Assembly: GCF_000756305.1 (NCBI RefSeq) | Contig: NZ_JRFE01000020.1 | Span: 3,002-47,200, forward strand | DNA from: Myxosarcina sp. GI1 | Lineage (GTDB): Bacteria > Cyanobacteriota > Cyanobacteriia > Cyanobacteriales > Xenococcaceae | Direction: 5' to 3' | DNA length: 44,199 bases | In this document: positions 24,677 through 32,984 of the stretch, piece after piece | Numbering within the stretch: the stretch's first letter is position 1 | Layout of the letters: the number at the start of each line of letters is the position of its first letter | Notes under the pieces: generated by a model | Seen by the model: the letters and a program-made list of their open reading frames with translations, nothing else | Told to the model about the DNA's origin: nothing | Database searches by the model: none | Translations under genes and position numbers: made by a program

Positions 24677-27202
24677 TTAATCACTATCAATATTAGAAGG
24701 GCGATCGCCTACCTGAGTTAGTTCGATAATTTCATCGTATTCAAAGTTTTTTAACATATTTTTAAGCCCTAAAGCCAAAGCACGATTGCGGGCAGGAATC
24801 TGTTCGATAAGCTGAAGAATAGAGTCGGCATCCACTTCAACAGCCGCTCGATGAAGTTGCAAGATCCATTCAGAGGGCATTTTGGCAATTGTAGTAATGT
24901 CGATCGCTGGTGGAACAGATTTAAAAGCTCGATCTCGATGACTATTTTTTTCTGAGGAGTTGCTAGCACTAGTTTCAAACTGACGAGTAGTAGACAATGC
25001 GGTTAAATCTTTACACTCGACTATCGTAATTGGAATTTGAAATTGAAACTTAGATCCCTGGCGAACTTTACTAGTTACGGTGATTTCTCCACCCAACAAG
25101 CGCACGAATTGCTGCCCGATCGCCAAACCCAAACCCGTTCCACCGCTATCATCTAGCTGTTGCTTTTGAATAAAAGGCACAAAGACCGAATCTAGTTCGG
25201 AAGGAGGTATTCCACAGCCAGTATCCTCAACTTCAAAAGCGATCGCTGACAATTGCTGTTTGTTAGAACCAACTATCACTCGGCAGTCTTCAGCTATTTT
25301 ATTTGCAGATTTATCAAATAACCGTTCGGTTGTAGCAGGATTGCTCTTAGCAGTAGAACGCTTTACTGCATCAATAGAAGCAGTTTTAAAGTGTATTAGT
25401 TTGACTCTTAAAGCTATACTGCCAGTTTGAGTAAATTTAACTGCATTACCGAGAAGATTAATTAAAACTTGCCGAAGTTTGGTGGGATCGCTGCGAACAT
25501 ACTGGGGAACACCAGCAGCTAAATCGAATACTAGCTCTAAATTTTTTGCCTGTGCCTGTAACTCAAACATTTTGGCTAAATTTTCCAATAATAAATACAG
25601 ATCGAAGGGTTGTTCGCGAACTATAATTTTTCCTGCTTCTATTTTGGACATTTCCAAAACATCATTAATTAAAGCCAGTAGATGTTCTCCACTGCGCTTG
25701 ACAGTTAGTAAATTTTCTCGCTGTTGGGGTTTTAGTGCAGAATCTCGTAACGACATCTGCGTAAAACCGAGAATGGCATGAAGGGGAGTTCTCAATTCAT
25801 GGCTCATGTGCGCCAGAAATTGGCTTTTAGCCTGATTAGCCGCATCAGCCGCTTCTTTAGCCGCCATTAAAGCCGCCGTTCGCTGTTCGACGCGAAATTC
25901 TAGTTCTTCGTTAGTTTTTTCCAAATCTTTAAAAGCCGTCTTAAGCTGAGTTACCATCTCGTTAAACGACTGTGCCAGCACTTCTAATTCTTTGATGTTT
26001 CTAGCTTTAATTGTCGGATACAAGCCAGTTCCAGTATTTTTCAACCGCGCACTTTTTGTAATAATAGTGCTTACCTGACTTAGGTGAGTAATGGGACGAG
26101 CAATTTTACGAGAAGTATAGATACTAATAGTTGCTGCGACTATCAAAGCTATCAGACATAACAAAATTGTATTACGCACATTGGCGTTTATTTCTGCCAG
26201 AAAGTCGTCTTCTGGCACTACTACCACAATTAACCAATCCAATCCCAAGCGATCGCGATAGGGTAAAATTTGTACCAATTGGCGATCGCCATCAAACTGA
26301 AAGTCTAGTTGGGTGGTTTCATCAATCGCCTGCAAATTGCCAAAGTGCTGGATTAAAAATTTAGAGGTGGCTTGAGTAAAAGGATTTTTGCTCTCGACTC
26401 CAGGGAGTCGCCGTTCTTCTTGCTTGGTTTCGTCAAAAATAAATGGTGCTTCGGCAGTAGAAGTAGCCACCAAACAACCATTACGCTCTAGAATAAAAAC
26501 CTGTCCGTTGTTACCTATTTCAATAGTTTTGAGAAAATCACCAATACGAGTGAGAATTAGATCGACTCCTAAAATTCCTTGAAATGCTCCTTGTGAGTCG
26601 TATAGTTTTCCTGCGGCAGTAATACCTAGTTCGCCGCCAGCAAAAGTATAAATTTCACTCCAGTTATTGCGATCGCTTTCAATAGTTTTTATGTACCAGG
26701 GACGAACCCGAGGATCGTAAGTCGTTTGCTCTAATTTACGACTACGGCGACCATTAGCATCTAAGAGATAAGTTTGTCGTTGAGGAGGGGTTTCTACAGG
26801 TTCGGCGATAAAATTACCATCAGCAGATCTTTTAACGTAGGCAAATTTTCCTGCTTCGTTGCCAAAATATATGGCGTAAACCGAATCAAAAATTTCGATT
26901 TGATGCCAAAAATTAGTTTCGATGACCGACAAATTTTTCCAGGATAATTGTCCGAGTTTTGCTGCTTTTTGGTTGAGTTTGACAATTAACTGGGGTTTTT
27001 CCAAGTAATTTTGCAGATGCTGTTCTACATTGAGAGTTACTTCGTTTCTCAATTTAGAAGCTATGCCATTAACCGCTAGCTGTCCGTTACGAAAGGAAAA
27101 ATAACCAACAAGTCCTACTACCAAAGATATTTGAAGTAAGAAAGGAATGGTAAGAATATCTTGTAAAGTAAGGTTGCGATAAAATTTTACTATTTTGTTC
27201 AC
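24677..27202 (-). CDS. Membrane sensor histidine kinase (dCache-HAMP-HisKA-HATPase)
   Basis: 841 residues. A first membrane helix (about 17-37, ILTIPFLLQISLVVGLVGYF) and a second (about 342-362, TILLCLIALIVAATISIY) bracket a 300-residue dCache-like sensor with the usual YDPRVRPWYIKTIE segment. HAMP and coiled coil follow, then the H-box SHELRTPLHAILGF, the N-box VLINLLGNAVKFT, and G boxes DTGCGIPPSEL and GGTGLGLAIGQQFV. The C-terminal 65 residues (EWILQLHRAAVEVDADSILQ) match the tail that in many cyanobacterial hybrid kinases comes after a receiver domain, but no receiver is present. No response regulator gene is adjacent, so it looks like an orphan. Ligand unknown. Confidence 0.92.
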   Translation of the reverse strand: MNKIVKFYRNLTLQDILTIPFLLQISLVVGLVGYFSFRNGQLAVNGIASKLRNEVTLNVEQHLQNYLEKPQLIVKLNQKAAKLGQLSWKNLSVIETNFWHQIEIFDSVYAIYFGNEAGKFAYVKRSADGNFIAEPVETPPQRQTYLLDANGRRSRKLEQTTYDPRVRPWYIKTIESDRNNWSEIYTFAGGELGITAAGKLYDSQGAFQGILGVDLILTRIGDFLKTIEIGNNGQVFILERNGCLVATSTAEAPFIFDETKQEERRLPGVESKNPFTQATSKFLIQHFGNLQAIDETTQLDFQFDGDRQLVQILPYRDRLGLDWLIVVVVPEDDFLAEINANVRNTILLCLIALIVAATISIYTSRKIARPITHLSQVSTIITKSARLKNTGTGLYPTIKARNIKELEVLAQSFNEMVTQLKTAFKDLEKTNEELEFRVEQRTAALMAAKEAADAANQAKSQFLAHMSHELRTPLHAILGFTQMSLRDSALKPQQRENLLTVKRSGEHLLALINDVLEMSKIEAGKIIVREQPFDLYLLLENLAKMFELQAQAKNLELVFDLAAGVPQYVRSDPTKLRQVLINLLGNAVKFTQTGSIALRVKLIHFKTASIDAVKRSTAKSNPATTERLFDKSANKIAEDCRVIVGSNKQQLSAIAFEVEDTGCGIPPSELDSVFVPFIQKQQLDDSGGTGLGLAIGQQFVRLLGGEITVTSKVRQGSKFQFQIPITIVECKDLTALSTTRQFETSASNSSEKNSHRDRAFKSVPPAIDITTIAKMPSEWILQLHRAAVEVDADSILQLIEQIPARNRALALGLKNMLKNFEYDEIIELTQVGDRPSNIDSD

Positions 27203-27242
27203 AAGCAGGTTAAAGATCGCGATCTAGAACTTTGATTGAAAT

Positions 27243-27458
27243 CTAAACTGTGTTGTATCGATATCGTTTTAGTTTAGAATATTTTGACACTGATATCGAT
27301 CGAGCTGCAATAAAGCGGTTAAACTCGGTAGTAGCTTTTGGCATCAATAAAAATTCGCTGTAATTGGCTAAATCATCGATTCCAATTAAATTTAAAATAG
27401 CTTCTACTAAAAGCCAAAACAAGATTTTGTAAATTAGTTTTTGCCACTGAGTTTTCAT
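27243..27458 (-). CDS. Small conserved cyanobacterial protein with a hydrophobic helix
   Basis: 71 residues. The first half, LIYKILFWLLVEAILNLIGI followed by DDLANYSEFL, resembles short cyanobacterial proteins I have seen with the core LNLLGLDDLADYSEF, whose role is unknown. One membrane or amphipathic helix (residues 8-27) is predicted by eye. The second half is basic with a Ser/Lys/Arg/Tyr-rich end and looks less constrained. The gene starts 64 bp after the DUF4278 stop and ends 40 bp before the sensor kinase start, all on the minus strand, so the three may form a transcript. Confidence 0.55.
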   Translation of the reverse strand: MKTQWQKLIYKILFWLLVEAILNLIGIDDLANYSEFLLMPKATTEFNRFIAARSISVSKYSKLKRYRYNTV

Positions 27459-27522
27459 AATTACTTAACCTCAAAACTGGCTGCTTTCAAAAAGCAGGGA
27501 ACAGCAAATGCAGAACAGACGG

Positions 27523-27837
27523 CTAATAATGCTTGATGTAAGCAATGCCTCGATAGGTAAACAAATCGAGTTTGGAATGAGTTAAAGTTTGCTTGGGTTG
27601 TTCGAGTAGAATCAGTCGATCGCTATGGCAATTCTCGCGGAGACAATACTCCTTGATAACTAGAGGTTGTCTCTCGCTATTCGGTTTATAGTCGTGACCA
27701 GATTGATATTTACGTCCCCGATAGGTAAGTTTGCGTTTAGGTTGATAGCTATCGAGCTTAATATCTAAATGACAGTTGGCAAGGGAATTGCCGTAATTTG
27801 TCTGATAGTTAGTACCGCGATATTTAAGCTGCATCAT
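27523..27837 (-). CDS. DUF4278 protein with three YRG repeats
   Basis: A 104-residue basic protein. The DUF4278 unit recurs three times: LKYRGTNYQ (residues 4-12), LTYRGRKYQ (about 37-45) and FTYRGIAYIK (about 93-102), each a short strand with the invariant Tyr-Arg-Gly. The linkers are unrelated to each other. Function is unknown. The first two codons are both ATG, so the start could be 27837 or 27834. Compared with the 93-residue member at 11830, the repeats are better preserved. Confidence 0.75.
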   Translation of the reverse strand: MMQLKYRGTNYQTNYGNSLANCHLDIKLDSYQPKRKLTYRGRKYQSGHDYKPNSERQPLVIKEYCLRENCHSDRLILLEQPKQTLTHSKLDLFTYRGIAYIKHY

Positions 27838-28025
27838 TTTTCTTAGCTCGATTCAAATTCTCTTTAACTAACTATCAAGTTAGAAATCAATCGGGAAAAA
27901 CTAGAGATAAAGTCGTTCGTACTATTACAAAATAAGAAAAGTTTTATTCGCTCTCGGTTATGAGAGCTAAAGCGATCGCCAGATCTCAAATGTTTTTTTA
28001 TTAATGAGCAAAAATTGAAATGTTT

Positions 28026-28067
28026 ATTGTTCATTGCTCATTGTTCATTGTTCATTGCTCATTGTTG
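28026..28067. repeat. Heptanucleotide tandem repeat (ATTGYTC)6
   Basis: Six adjoining units: ATTGTTC, ATTGCTC, ATTGTTC, ATTGTTC, ATTGCTC, ATTGTTG. It lies in the 299 bp spacer between divergent DUF4278 and TPR genes, which otherwise holds a HIP1 site and AT-rich sequence. Confidence 0.93.
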
Positions 28068-28136
28068 AATTTCCCTACTTATTCTCGATCGCTTCATAAA
28101 TTAGATTCATAAACAAGAAAGATAAAGATAAACACT

Positions 28137-29786
28137 ATGAAACGTTGGCAAATTTTTATTCTCAGTCTATTTTTTACCACTACTTTTAGTTTGTCTGGTT
28201 GGACATCAAATGATTTATCCCAGACAAAGGCACCGCTGTTTACTGGTATGGGAAACCATCACCATGCAATTAAAACCAAATCGAGCCAAGCACAGCGTTA
28301 TTTCGACCAGGGATTAATTTTAGCCTATGGTTTTAACCATGCCGAAGCCGCTCGTTCTTTTCGCCAGGCGATCGAACTCGATGCCGATTGTGCCATGTGC
28401 CATTGGGGTTTGGCTTATGTCTTGGGATCGAATATTAATGCCCAGATGGAAGATGACAATGTTGCCGAATCTTATGGGGCTGTTCGACAAGCTTTGAAAT
28501 TATCTAAAAATACTAACCAGCACGAACGAGCATATATTGAAGCTTTATCCCAACGCTATAGCGAGCTACCTGTAGAAGACCGTAGCAATCTCGATCGCGC
28601 CTATGCCGATGCTATGCGCCAAGTATCCGAGCGATATCCAGAAGATTTGGATGCGGCTACTCTTTTTGCCGAAGCTTTAATGAATACTATGCCTTGGGAC
28701 TATTGGACGGAAAATAAAGAACCCAAGCCAGAAACTCAAGAAGTTATCGCTACTCTAGAATCAGTTTTACAACGCCACCCCAATCATCCAGGAGCCAATC
28801 ATTTTTACATTCATGCAGTAGAAGCCGTTCATCCCGAAAAAGCGATCGCCGCTGCCGACCGCTTGAGTAATTTGGTTCCAGGTTCGGGACATTTAGTACA
28901 CATGCCCTCTCATATTTATATTCGCGTAGGAAGGTATCATGATGCGGCAGTTGCCAACCAAAAAGCGATCGCCGCAGATAAAGACTATGTTACTCAGTGC
29001 CATGCACAAGGGATTTATCCCTTAGCCTATATGCCCCACAACCATCACTTTCTTTGGTTTGCTGCTACTTTAGAAGGTAATAGTCAGCTAGCCATGAGTG
29101 CGGGAAAAGATGTAGCAGCAATGGTCGAACCGCAAACGATGCGCGAACCAGGTATGGGAACATTACAACACTTCTATTCGGTGCCGCTCTATACTCTGAC
29201 TCGGTTTGGCAAATGGAACGAAATTCTCGCCACACCCCAACCAGCAGCCGACTTAAAATATCCTACAGGAGTTTGGCATTATGCTAGAGGGTTGGCTTAC
29301 ATAGCTAAAGGTAAATTAACAAAAGCGCAACAAGAGCTACAGCAGCTTACTACCTTGGCTAACGACCCAGAACTAGAACGAGTAACTATTTGGGATATCA
29401 ATACTACTCAAAGTATTTTGCAAGTCGCTACACAAGTGCTTACTGGAGAACTAGCCGCCAAACAAGGAGACTTTAAAGGAGCGATCGCGCATTTACGTCG
29501 AGCAGTTCAACTAGAAGATGCGCTTAATTATGACGAACCAGCCGATTGGTCTACTCCCACCAGACAGTATTTGGGTGCAGTTTTATTAGCTGCCAATCAT
29601 CCCGCAGCAGCAGAACGAATCTACCGTGAAGATCTGGCAATTTATCCCGATAATGGCTGGTCGCTATACGGACTAATGCAGAGTCTTCAAGCACAAGGAA
29701 AAGAATCAGAAGCCAAAACAGTACGCCAGCAGTTTGAATCTACTTGGCAGTATGCAGATGTTTCTCCGACTGCTTCTAGATTTTAG
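28137..29786 (+). CDS. Exported TPR-repeat protein with a CxxCH motif
   Basis: 549 residues. The N-terminus is a signal peptide (KRWQIFILSLFFTTTFSLSG). The rest is helical TPR-like: YFDQGLILAYGFNHAEAARS (about 55-74), later units near PNHPGANHFYIHAVEA, RVGRYHDAAVANQKAI and GDFKGAIAHLRRAVQL. Residues 85-89 read CAMCH, a possible c-type heme site, preceded by an HHH cluster near the mature N-terminus. Related secreted TPR proteins occur in many bacteria and have no fixed function; most have a variant of the CAMCxWG segment, so the heme motif may be fortuitous. The gene ends 11 bp from the convergent YciI gene. Confidence 0.82.
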   Translation: MKRWQIFILSLFFTTTFSLSGWTSNDLSQTKAPLFTGMGNHHHAIKTKSSQAQRYFDQGLILAYGFNHAEAARSFRQAIELDADCAMCHWGLAYVLGSNINAQMEDDNVAESYGAVRQALKLSKNTNQHERAYIEALSQRYSELPVEDRSNLDRAYADAMRQVSERYPEDLDAATLFAEALMNTMPWDYWTENKEPKPETQEVIATLESVLQRHPNHPGANHFYIHAVEAVHPEKAIAAADRLSNLVPGSGHLVHMPSHIYIRVGRYHDAAVANQKAIAADKDYVTQCHAQGIYPLAYMPHNHHFLWFAATLEGNSQLAMSAGKDVAAMVEPQTMREPGMGTLQHFYSVPLYTLTRFGKWNEILATPQPAADLKYPTGVWHYARGLAYIAKGKLTKAQQELQQLTTLANDPELERVTIWDINTTQSILQVATQVLTGELAAKQGDFKGAIAHLRRAVQLEDALNYDEPADWSTPTRQYLGAVLLAANHPAAAERIYREDLAIYPDNGWSLYGLMQSLQAQGKESEAKTVRQQFESTWQYADVSPTASRF

Positions 29787-29797
29787 TTAGCGATAGC

Positions 29798-30067
29798 TTA
29801 GAAAGCCTGAATCCATTCCTTTATCTCATATTCTGTCCAAATACCATTTTGCCAGTAGGGATCGGATTCGACTAGCTGGCTGACGAGCGCTTTTGCCTCC
29901 GCTTCATAGATACCAAATACCCTGGTATTGTCTTTAGTTGGACCTATAGTAATCAGCAATCCTTTTTCTTTTTGAGCCGCAAGTCCTGCAAGATGTTCTT
30001 CACGAAATGGAGAACGTTTTTCTATAGCGTTTTCGCAATAGCTACCCCACATAATGTATTTAGCCAT
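29798..30067 (-). CDS. YciI-like protein
   Basis: An 89-residue single-domain protein of the YciI family, a ferredoxin-like fold related to muconolactone isomerases. Typical features are the start MAKYIMWGSYCENAIEKRSP, the ITIGPTKD segment, and a C-terminal block ending VESDPYWQNGIWTEYEIKEW. The His/Asp pair thought important in YciI proteins has its equivalent in EEHLAGL and SDPYW. No reaction is known for this subgroup. It converges on the TPR gene, with only 11 bp between stops. Confidence 0.88.
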   Translation of the reverse strand: MAKYIMWGSYCENAIEKRSPFREEHLAGLAAQKEKGLLITIGPTKDNTRVFGIYEAEAKALVSQLVESDPYWQNGIWTEYEIKEWIQAF

Positions 30068-30474
30068 AGTTATTTATTTTTATTGTCTGAAAAATCACTA
30101 AACAGGTATACCTTACTAAACACAAAACGCCTATGTAAAGAAAAACTAACTAGCATTTGAAAAAATAGAATCAAAGAATGTAAATAAATGTTTGCTAATA
30201 GTTATCATTAAAATTGACACAAGTCAAATAAAATGTTGCTTCAAAAAAAATTTAAGTATCGCGTTCTTACGGAAAATCCTATTAATAATACTTTGCCAAA
30301 AATAATATTTTTTCAAAAAAAGAGCTTACTTTTTTAAAATTTGAAAACTGAAATAGTATGAGTTATTGCAGAGTCGTAAAATGTTGTATGTAACAGGACA
30401 TGTTGTGTTAAAAACAATTGCCTTGTCCATTTGTTTGCAACGCAAATTTATCTTAAAAAAGAACTAGCTACAAA
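30068..30474. other. AT-rich spacer between divergent YciI and DUF3500 genes
   Basis: 407 bp with long A/T runs. A short inverted repeat TTGAC-ACAA-GTCAA (30214-30227) and a single TATGAG (30358) are the only structured elements I see. Promoters for both genes are expected. No RNA gene recognised. Confidence 0.45.
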
Positions 30475-31809
30475 ATGAAGTTTTTTTTATTTTCTCAGTT
30501 GACTACTTTTATTTGTTTAATAACTTCAGTTTTAGTGGTTGAAAGGGTTAGTGATGCACAAAGTATTGAGGGTTTAAACCCTTTAAGCGAGCGCCGTTTT
30601 TTCTCTCAAGTAAAGACTCACGGCAATTCTCAAAACGATCTTATCGCCTTCGATTCAGAATTATCTGGATCTATTGAATCGGTACGCTATCAAGAAGTAG
30701 TAACGGCAATCCAAAATTTTCTGGCATTATTAGACGATCGGCAGCGAGCTTCCGTTGTTTTACCTTTCGAGCATCCCTATCGAACTAGAGGCTTTTGCTA
30801 TGTACTGGCAAGATGTGCGGAAGATAATGTCGGTCTGCGATTGTCACAACTTAATGCCAAGCAAAAAATTGCTTTAAATAATGTATTGATGAAAAGCTAT
30901 AGCAGTGCGGGTTATTCTAGAGCAATTCAAACGATGAATCGTGAAGGACTACTTCAGGAAATGGAGGATGCCTATCGCGCCGATCCCAAAAAACATCCAG
31001 TTATCGGTAGTCCTTTAGTTTCAGATTGGACACCACCACCCTATCGTAGAAGTTCTGATTATTACGTCGCTATTTTTGGAGAACCCGTCGCAGCTACCGA
31101 GCCATTGTCAGCAAATCCCTGGGGAATTCGCTTTGAAGGGCATCATCTGAGTCTAAATCTTACCTTTAATGGTTCTGGCGTACGACCGCAAATTAACGCA
31201 ATGCCCATGTTTTTTGGATCTAGTCCTACAATTGTTCCCCAAAGTCCCACACCAGAAGCAGGAGAATATAGCCAATGGCACAACGAAGAAGGGCAACAGT
31301 TACTTCATCGCGAAGCCTGGCTAGCTCGCTCATTTTTACAATCTTTAGACCAACGAGCGATCGCCAGAGGAGCTTGGTCGGTTCTCCCTGATGTCGATCT
31401 GTTAGGCGGGACTGCCGTTCCCTTAGATGCAGCTAGTTATTTAGACGGGGAAAAACCAGGCATTCCAGTGGCAGAATTAACCCCCTTACAGCAACGTTTA
31501 CTTTGGGATTTTGTTGACGAGTTCTGGCAAATTCAGGCTAACTCAGAAAAAATTGATGAATATGCCTTGAAACAGTCAATCGCTGATTCTCGCGTCTGGT
31601 GGTACGGCGATCGCCATGACGAACATGGGGAACTATATTTTCGCATTCAAAGCGATCGTTATCTAATCGAGCTACTCCAATCAAATACCTTTGGTTTAGT
31701 AAGCGATGATGTAGAAGCTAACCATATTCATTCTTCCTTTAGAGATTTAAAAAATGATTGGGATCGCAATTTTTTGGGCGACCATTTGAGGCAACATCAT
31801 GTTCGTTAA
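30475..31809 (+). CDS. DUF3500 domain protein, probably exported
   Basis: 444 residues with an N-terminal hydrophobic signal (FLFSQLTTFICLITSVLVV) and an Ala-x-Ser-like end near VSDAQS. The body matches DUF3500: PFEHPYRTRGFCYVLAR, YYVAIFGEPVAATEP, the strongly conserved WGIRFEGHHLSLNLTF, and MFFGSSPT. The His-rich GHHLS segment and later WWYGDRHDEHGELYFRI could bind a metal, but the family has no known activity. The start ATG 30475 follows a typical spacer. It stands alone on the + strand, with the GT2 gene converging 31 bp beyond its stop. Confidence 0.85.
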   Translation: MKFFLFSQLTTFICLITSVLVVERVSDAQSIEGLNPLSERRFFSQVKTHGNSQNDLIAFDSELSGSIESVRYQEVVTAIQNFLALLDDRQRASVVLPFEHPYRTRGFCYVLARCAEDNVGLRLSQLNAKQKIALNNVLMKSYSSAGYSRAIQTMNREGLLQEMEDAYRADPKKHPVIGSPLVSDWTPPPYRRSSDYYVAIFGEPVAATEPLSANPWGIRFEGHHLSLNLTFNGSGVRPQINAMPMFFGSSPTIVPQSPTPEAGEYSQWHNEEGQQLLHREAWLARSFLQSLDQRAIARGAWSVLPDVDLLGGTAVPLDAASYLDGEKPGIPVAELTPLQQRLLWDFVDEFWQIQANSEKIDEYALKQSIADSRVWWYGDRHDEHGELYFRIQSDRYLIELLQSNTFGLVSDDVEANHIHSSFRDLKNDWDRNFLGDHLRQHHVR

Positions 31810-31840
31810 TTAGGATTTGCCAAAAAAAGTCAAAGCCAAA

Positions 31841-32782
31841 TTAGCTATTGCCAGTTTCGATTTCTCGCTGTGCGGCATAGACTTCACGTACGTTATACCA
31901 GTTGAGAAAAATTCGTGCTACTTGTTCTGCAAGTTGGGGTGAATCACGGTCTATCAACCACTGTAATAGAGGTTTGAGGGTTTTCTCGTTGAGTTTACCT
32001 TCTAGCGAGAGTATGCCCCACAGCAGACGATGTAATAGGGTCATTTGAATCATCATTTTGACGGCAAAAGTAGGATGTTTTTGATAGAACAAAACTCCCA
32101 TTCTGCCGCGCTGAATTTCTTTTTCGATCGAGTTGGGAATCTGCTCCAGGTTAAAAGCAGGATGCCAATGATAACCTACGGCTTCGGGACACTTAATTAA
32201 TTTTAAATTGAGTTTTTTGAGGCGCACTCCTAATTCTAAATCTTCCCAACCATAAAGCTGAAAACCAGTATCGAACAGTCCTGCTTTTTCTAGCCATTTT
32301 TTGGCGATCGCTACATTACCCGTAGCAAAATAAGCTGCGGAAAAATCGGTAATTTTGTATGGTTCGGAGGTAGGATTATCGAAATTATTAGTATTAATTA
32401 CCCAACCATAGGTAAAAACGCGATCGCTGCCGAGTTTTTGTGTTTCTGTAGTTAGAGCATTAACGTGTGCCTGTAAAAACTTTTCGGTAACAACTAAATC
32501 GCTATCGATAAAAATAATAGTATCACCTACTGCATTTTGTACTCCCAAATTTCTAGCTGCTGCCGCGCCTTGATGCTGTTGGCGGTAAACTCTAACATGA
32601 GGTAGTTGCTGTTGATGTTCGTCAATCCATGCTAAAGTTTCGTCTGTCGAACCATCATCTACCAAAACTACTTCATAATTGCTAATAAAACGGCAATCGA
32701 TTTTCTGTTTTTCTAAGGCTAACAGACATTTTTTGAGTATGGGCAGACGGTTGTAAGTAGGAATGACGACACTAATGTACAT
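31841..32782 (-). CDS. Family 2 glycosyltransferase
   Basis: 313 residues with a GT-A fold. The nucleotide-binding start is SVVIPTYNRLPILKKCLLAL, the first acidic motif is EVVLVDDGSTDETLAW, and the DxD-type metal site is IFIDSDLVV; LYGWEDLELGVRLKK is the acceptor/base region common in GT2. No membrane helix is obvious, so it would act on the cytoplasmic face. Donor and acceptor are unknown. It lies 202 bp downstream of a large membrane protein on the same strand, which also looks like a glycan-related protein, so both might act on the same polymer; that link is weak. Confidence 0.9.
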   Translation of the reverse strand: MYISVVIPTYNRLPILKKCLLALEKQKIDCRFISNYEVVLVDDGSTDETLAWIDEHQQQLPHVRVYRQQHQGAAAARNLGVQNAVGDTIIFIDSDLVVTEKFLQAHVNALTTETQKLGSDRVFTYGWVINTNNFDNPTSEPYKITDFSAAYFATGNVAIAKKWLEKAGLFDTGFQLYGWEDLELGVRLKKLNLKLIKCPEAVGYHWHPAFNLEQIPNSIEKEIQRGRMGVLFYQKHPTFAVKMMIQMTLLHRLLWGILSLEGKLNEKTLKPLLQWLIDRDSPQLAEQVARIFLNWYNVREVYAAQREIETGNS

Positions 32783-32831
32783 TTACTTAAAGCCAACTTT
32801 AATTGAATAGAGTCTAGTTAAATTAATATAT

Positions 32832-32863
32832 AGCAATTCTCGGTTAGGAGAGGTACATCTTGG
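32832..32863 (+). repeat. Dispersed motif related to the MITE-like element at 12176
   Basis: AGCAATT, 11 bases, GAGGTACA, 2 bases, TTGG. The same words with the same spacings occur on the minus strand at 12304-12273. No matching second end was seen nearby, so this may be a solo remnant. Confidence 0.65.
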
Positions 32864-32984
32864 TTTTGTTGAGTACTGCATATAGTAGTCTGTCAACTTT
32901 AAATTGAGTGGTTTGGGCAGATTTTGTTGGAATACCGTCTTAAAAGTCAACCAATTTGGACGCTTGCTTGTCTTTTTCTAGCTT

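Noticed and set aside
32783-32970. Open minus-strand frame running through the spacer before the GT2 gene (ends near NRELLYI)
   Set aside because: It reads through the dispersed AGCAATT/GAGGTACA motif, has no start with a ribosome site and no recognised family; best explained as the repeat itself.
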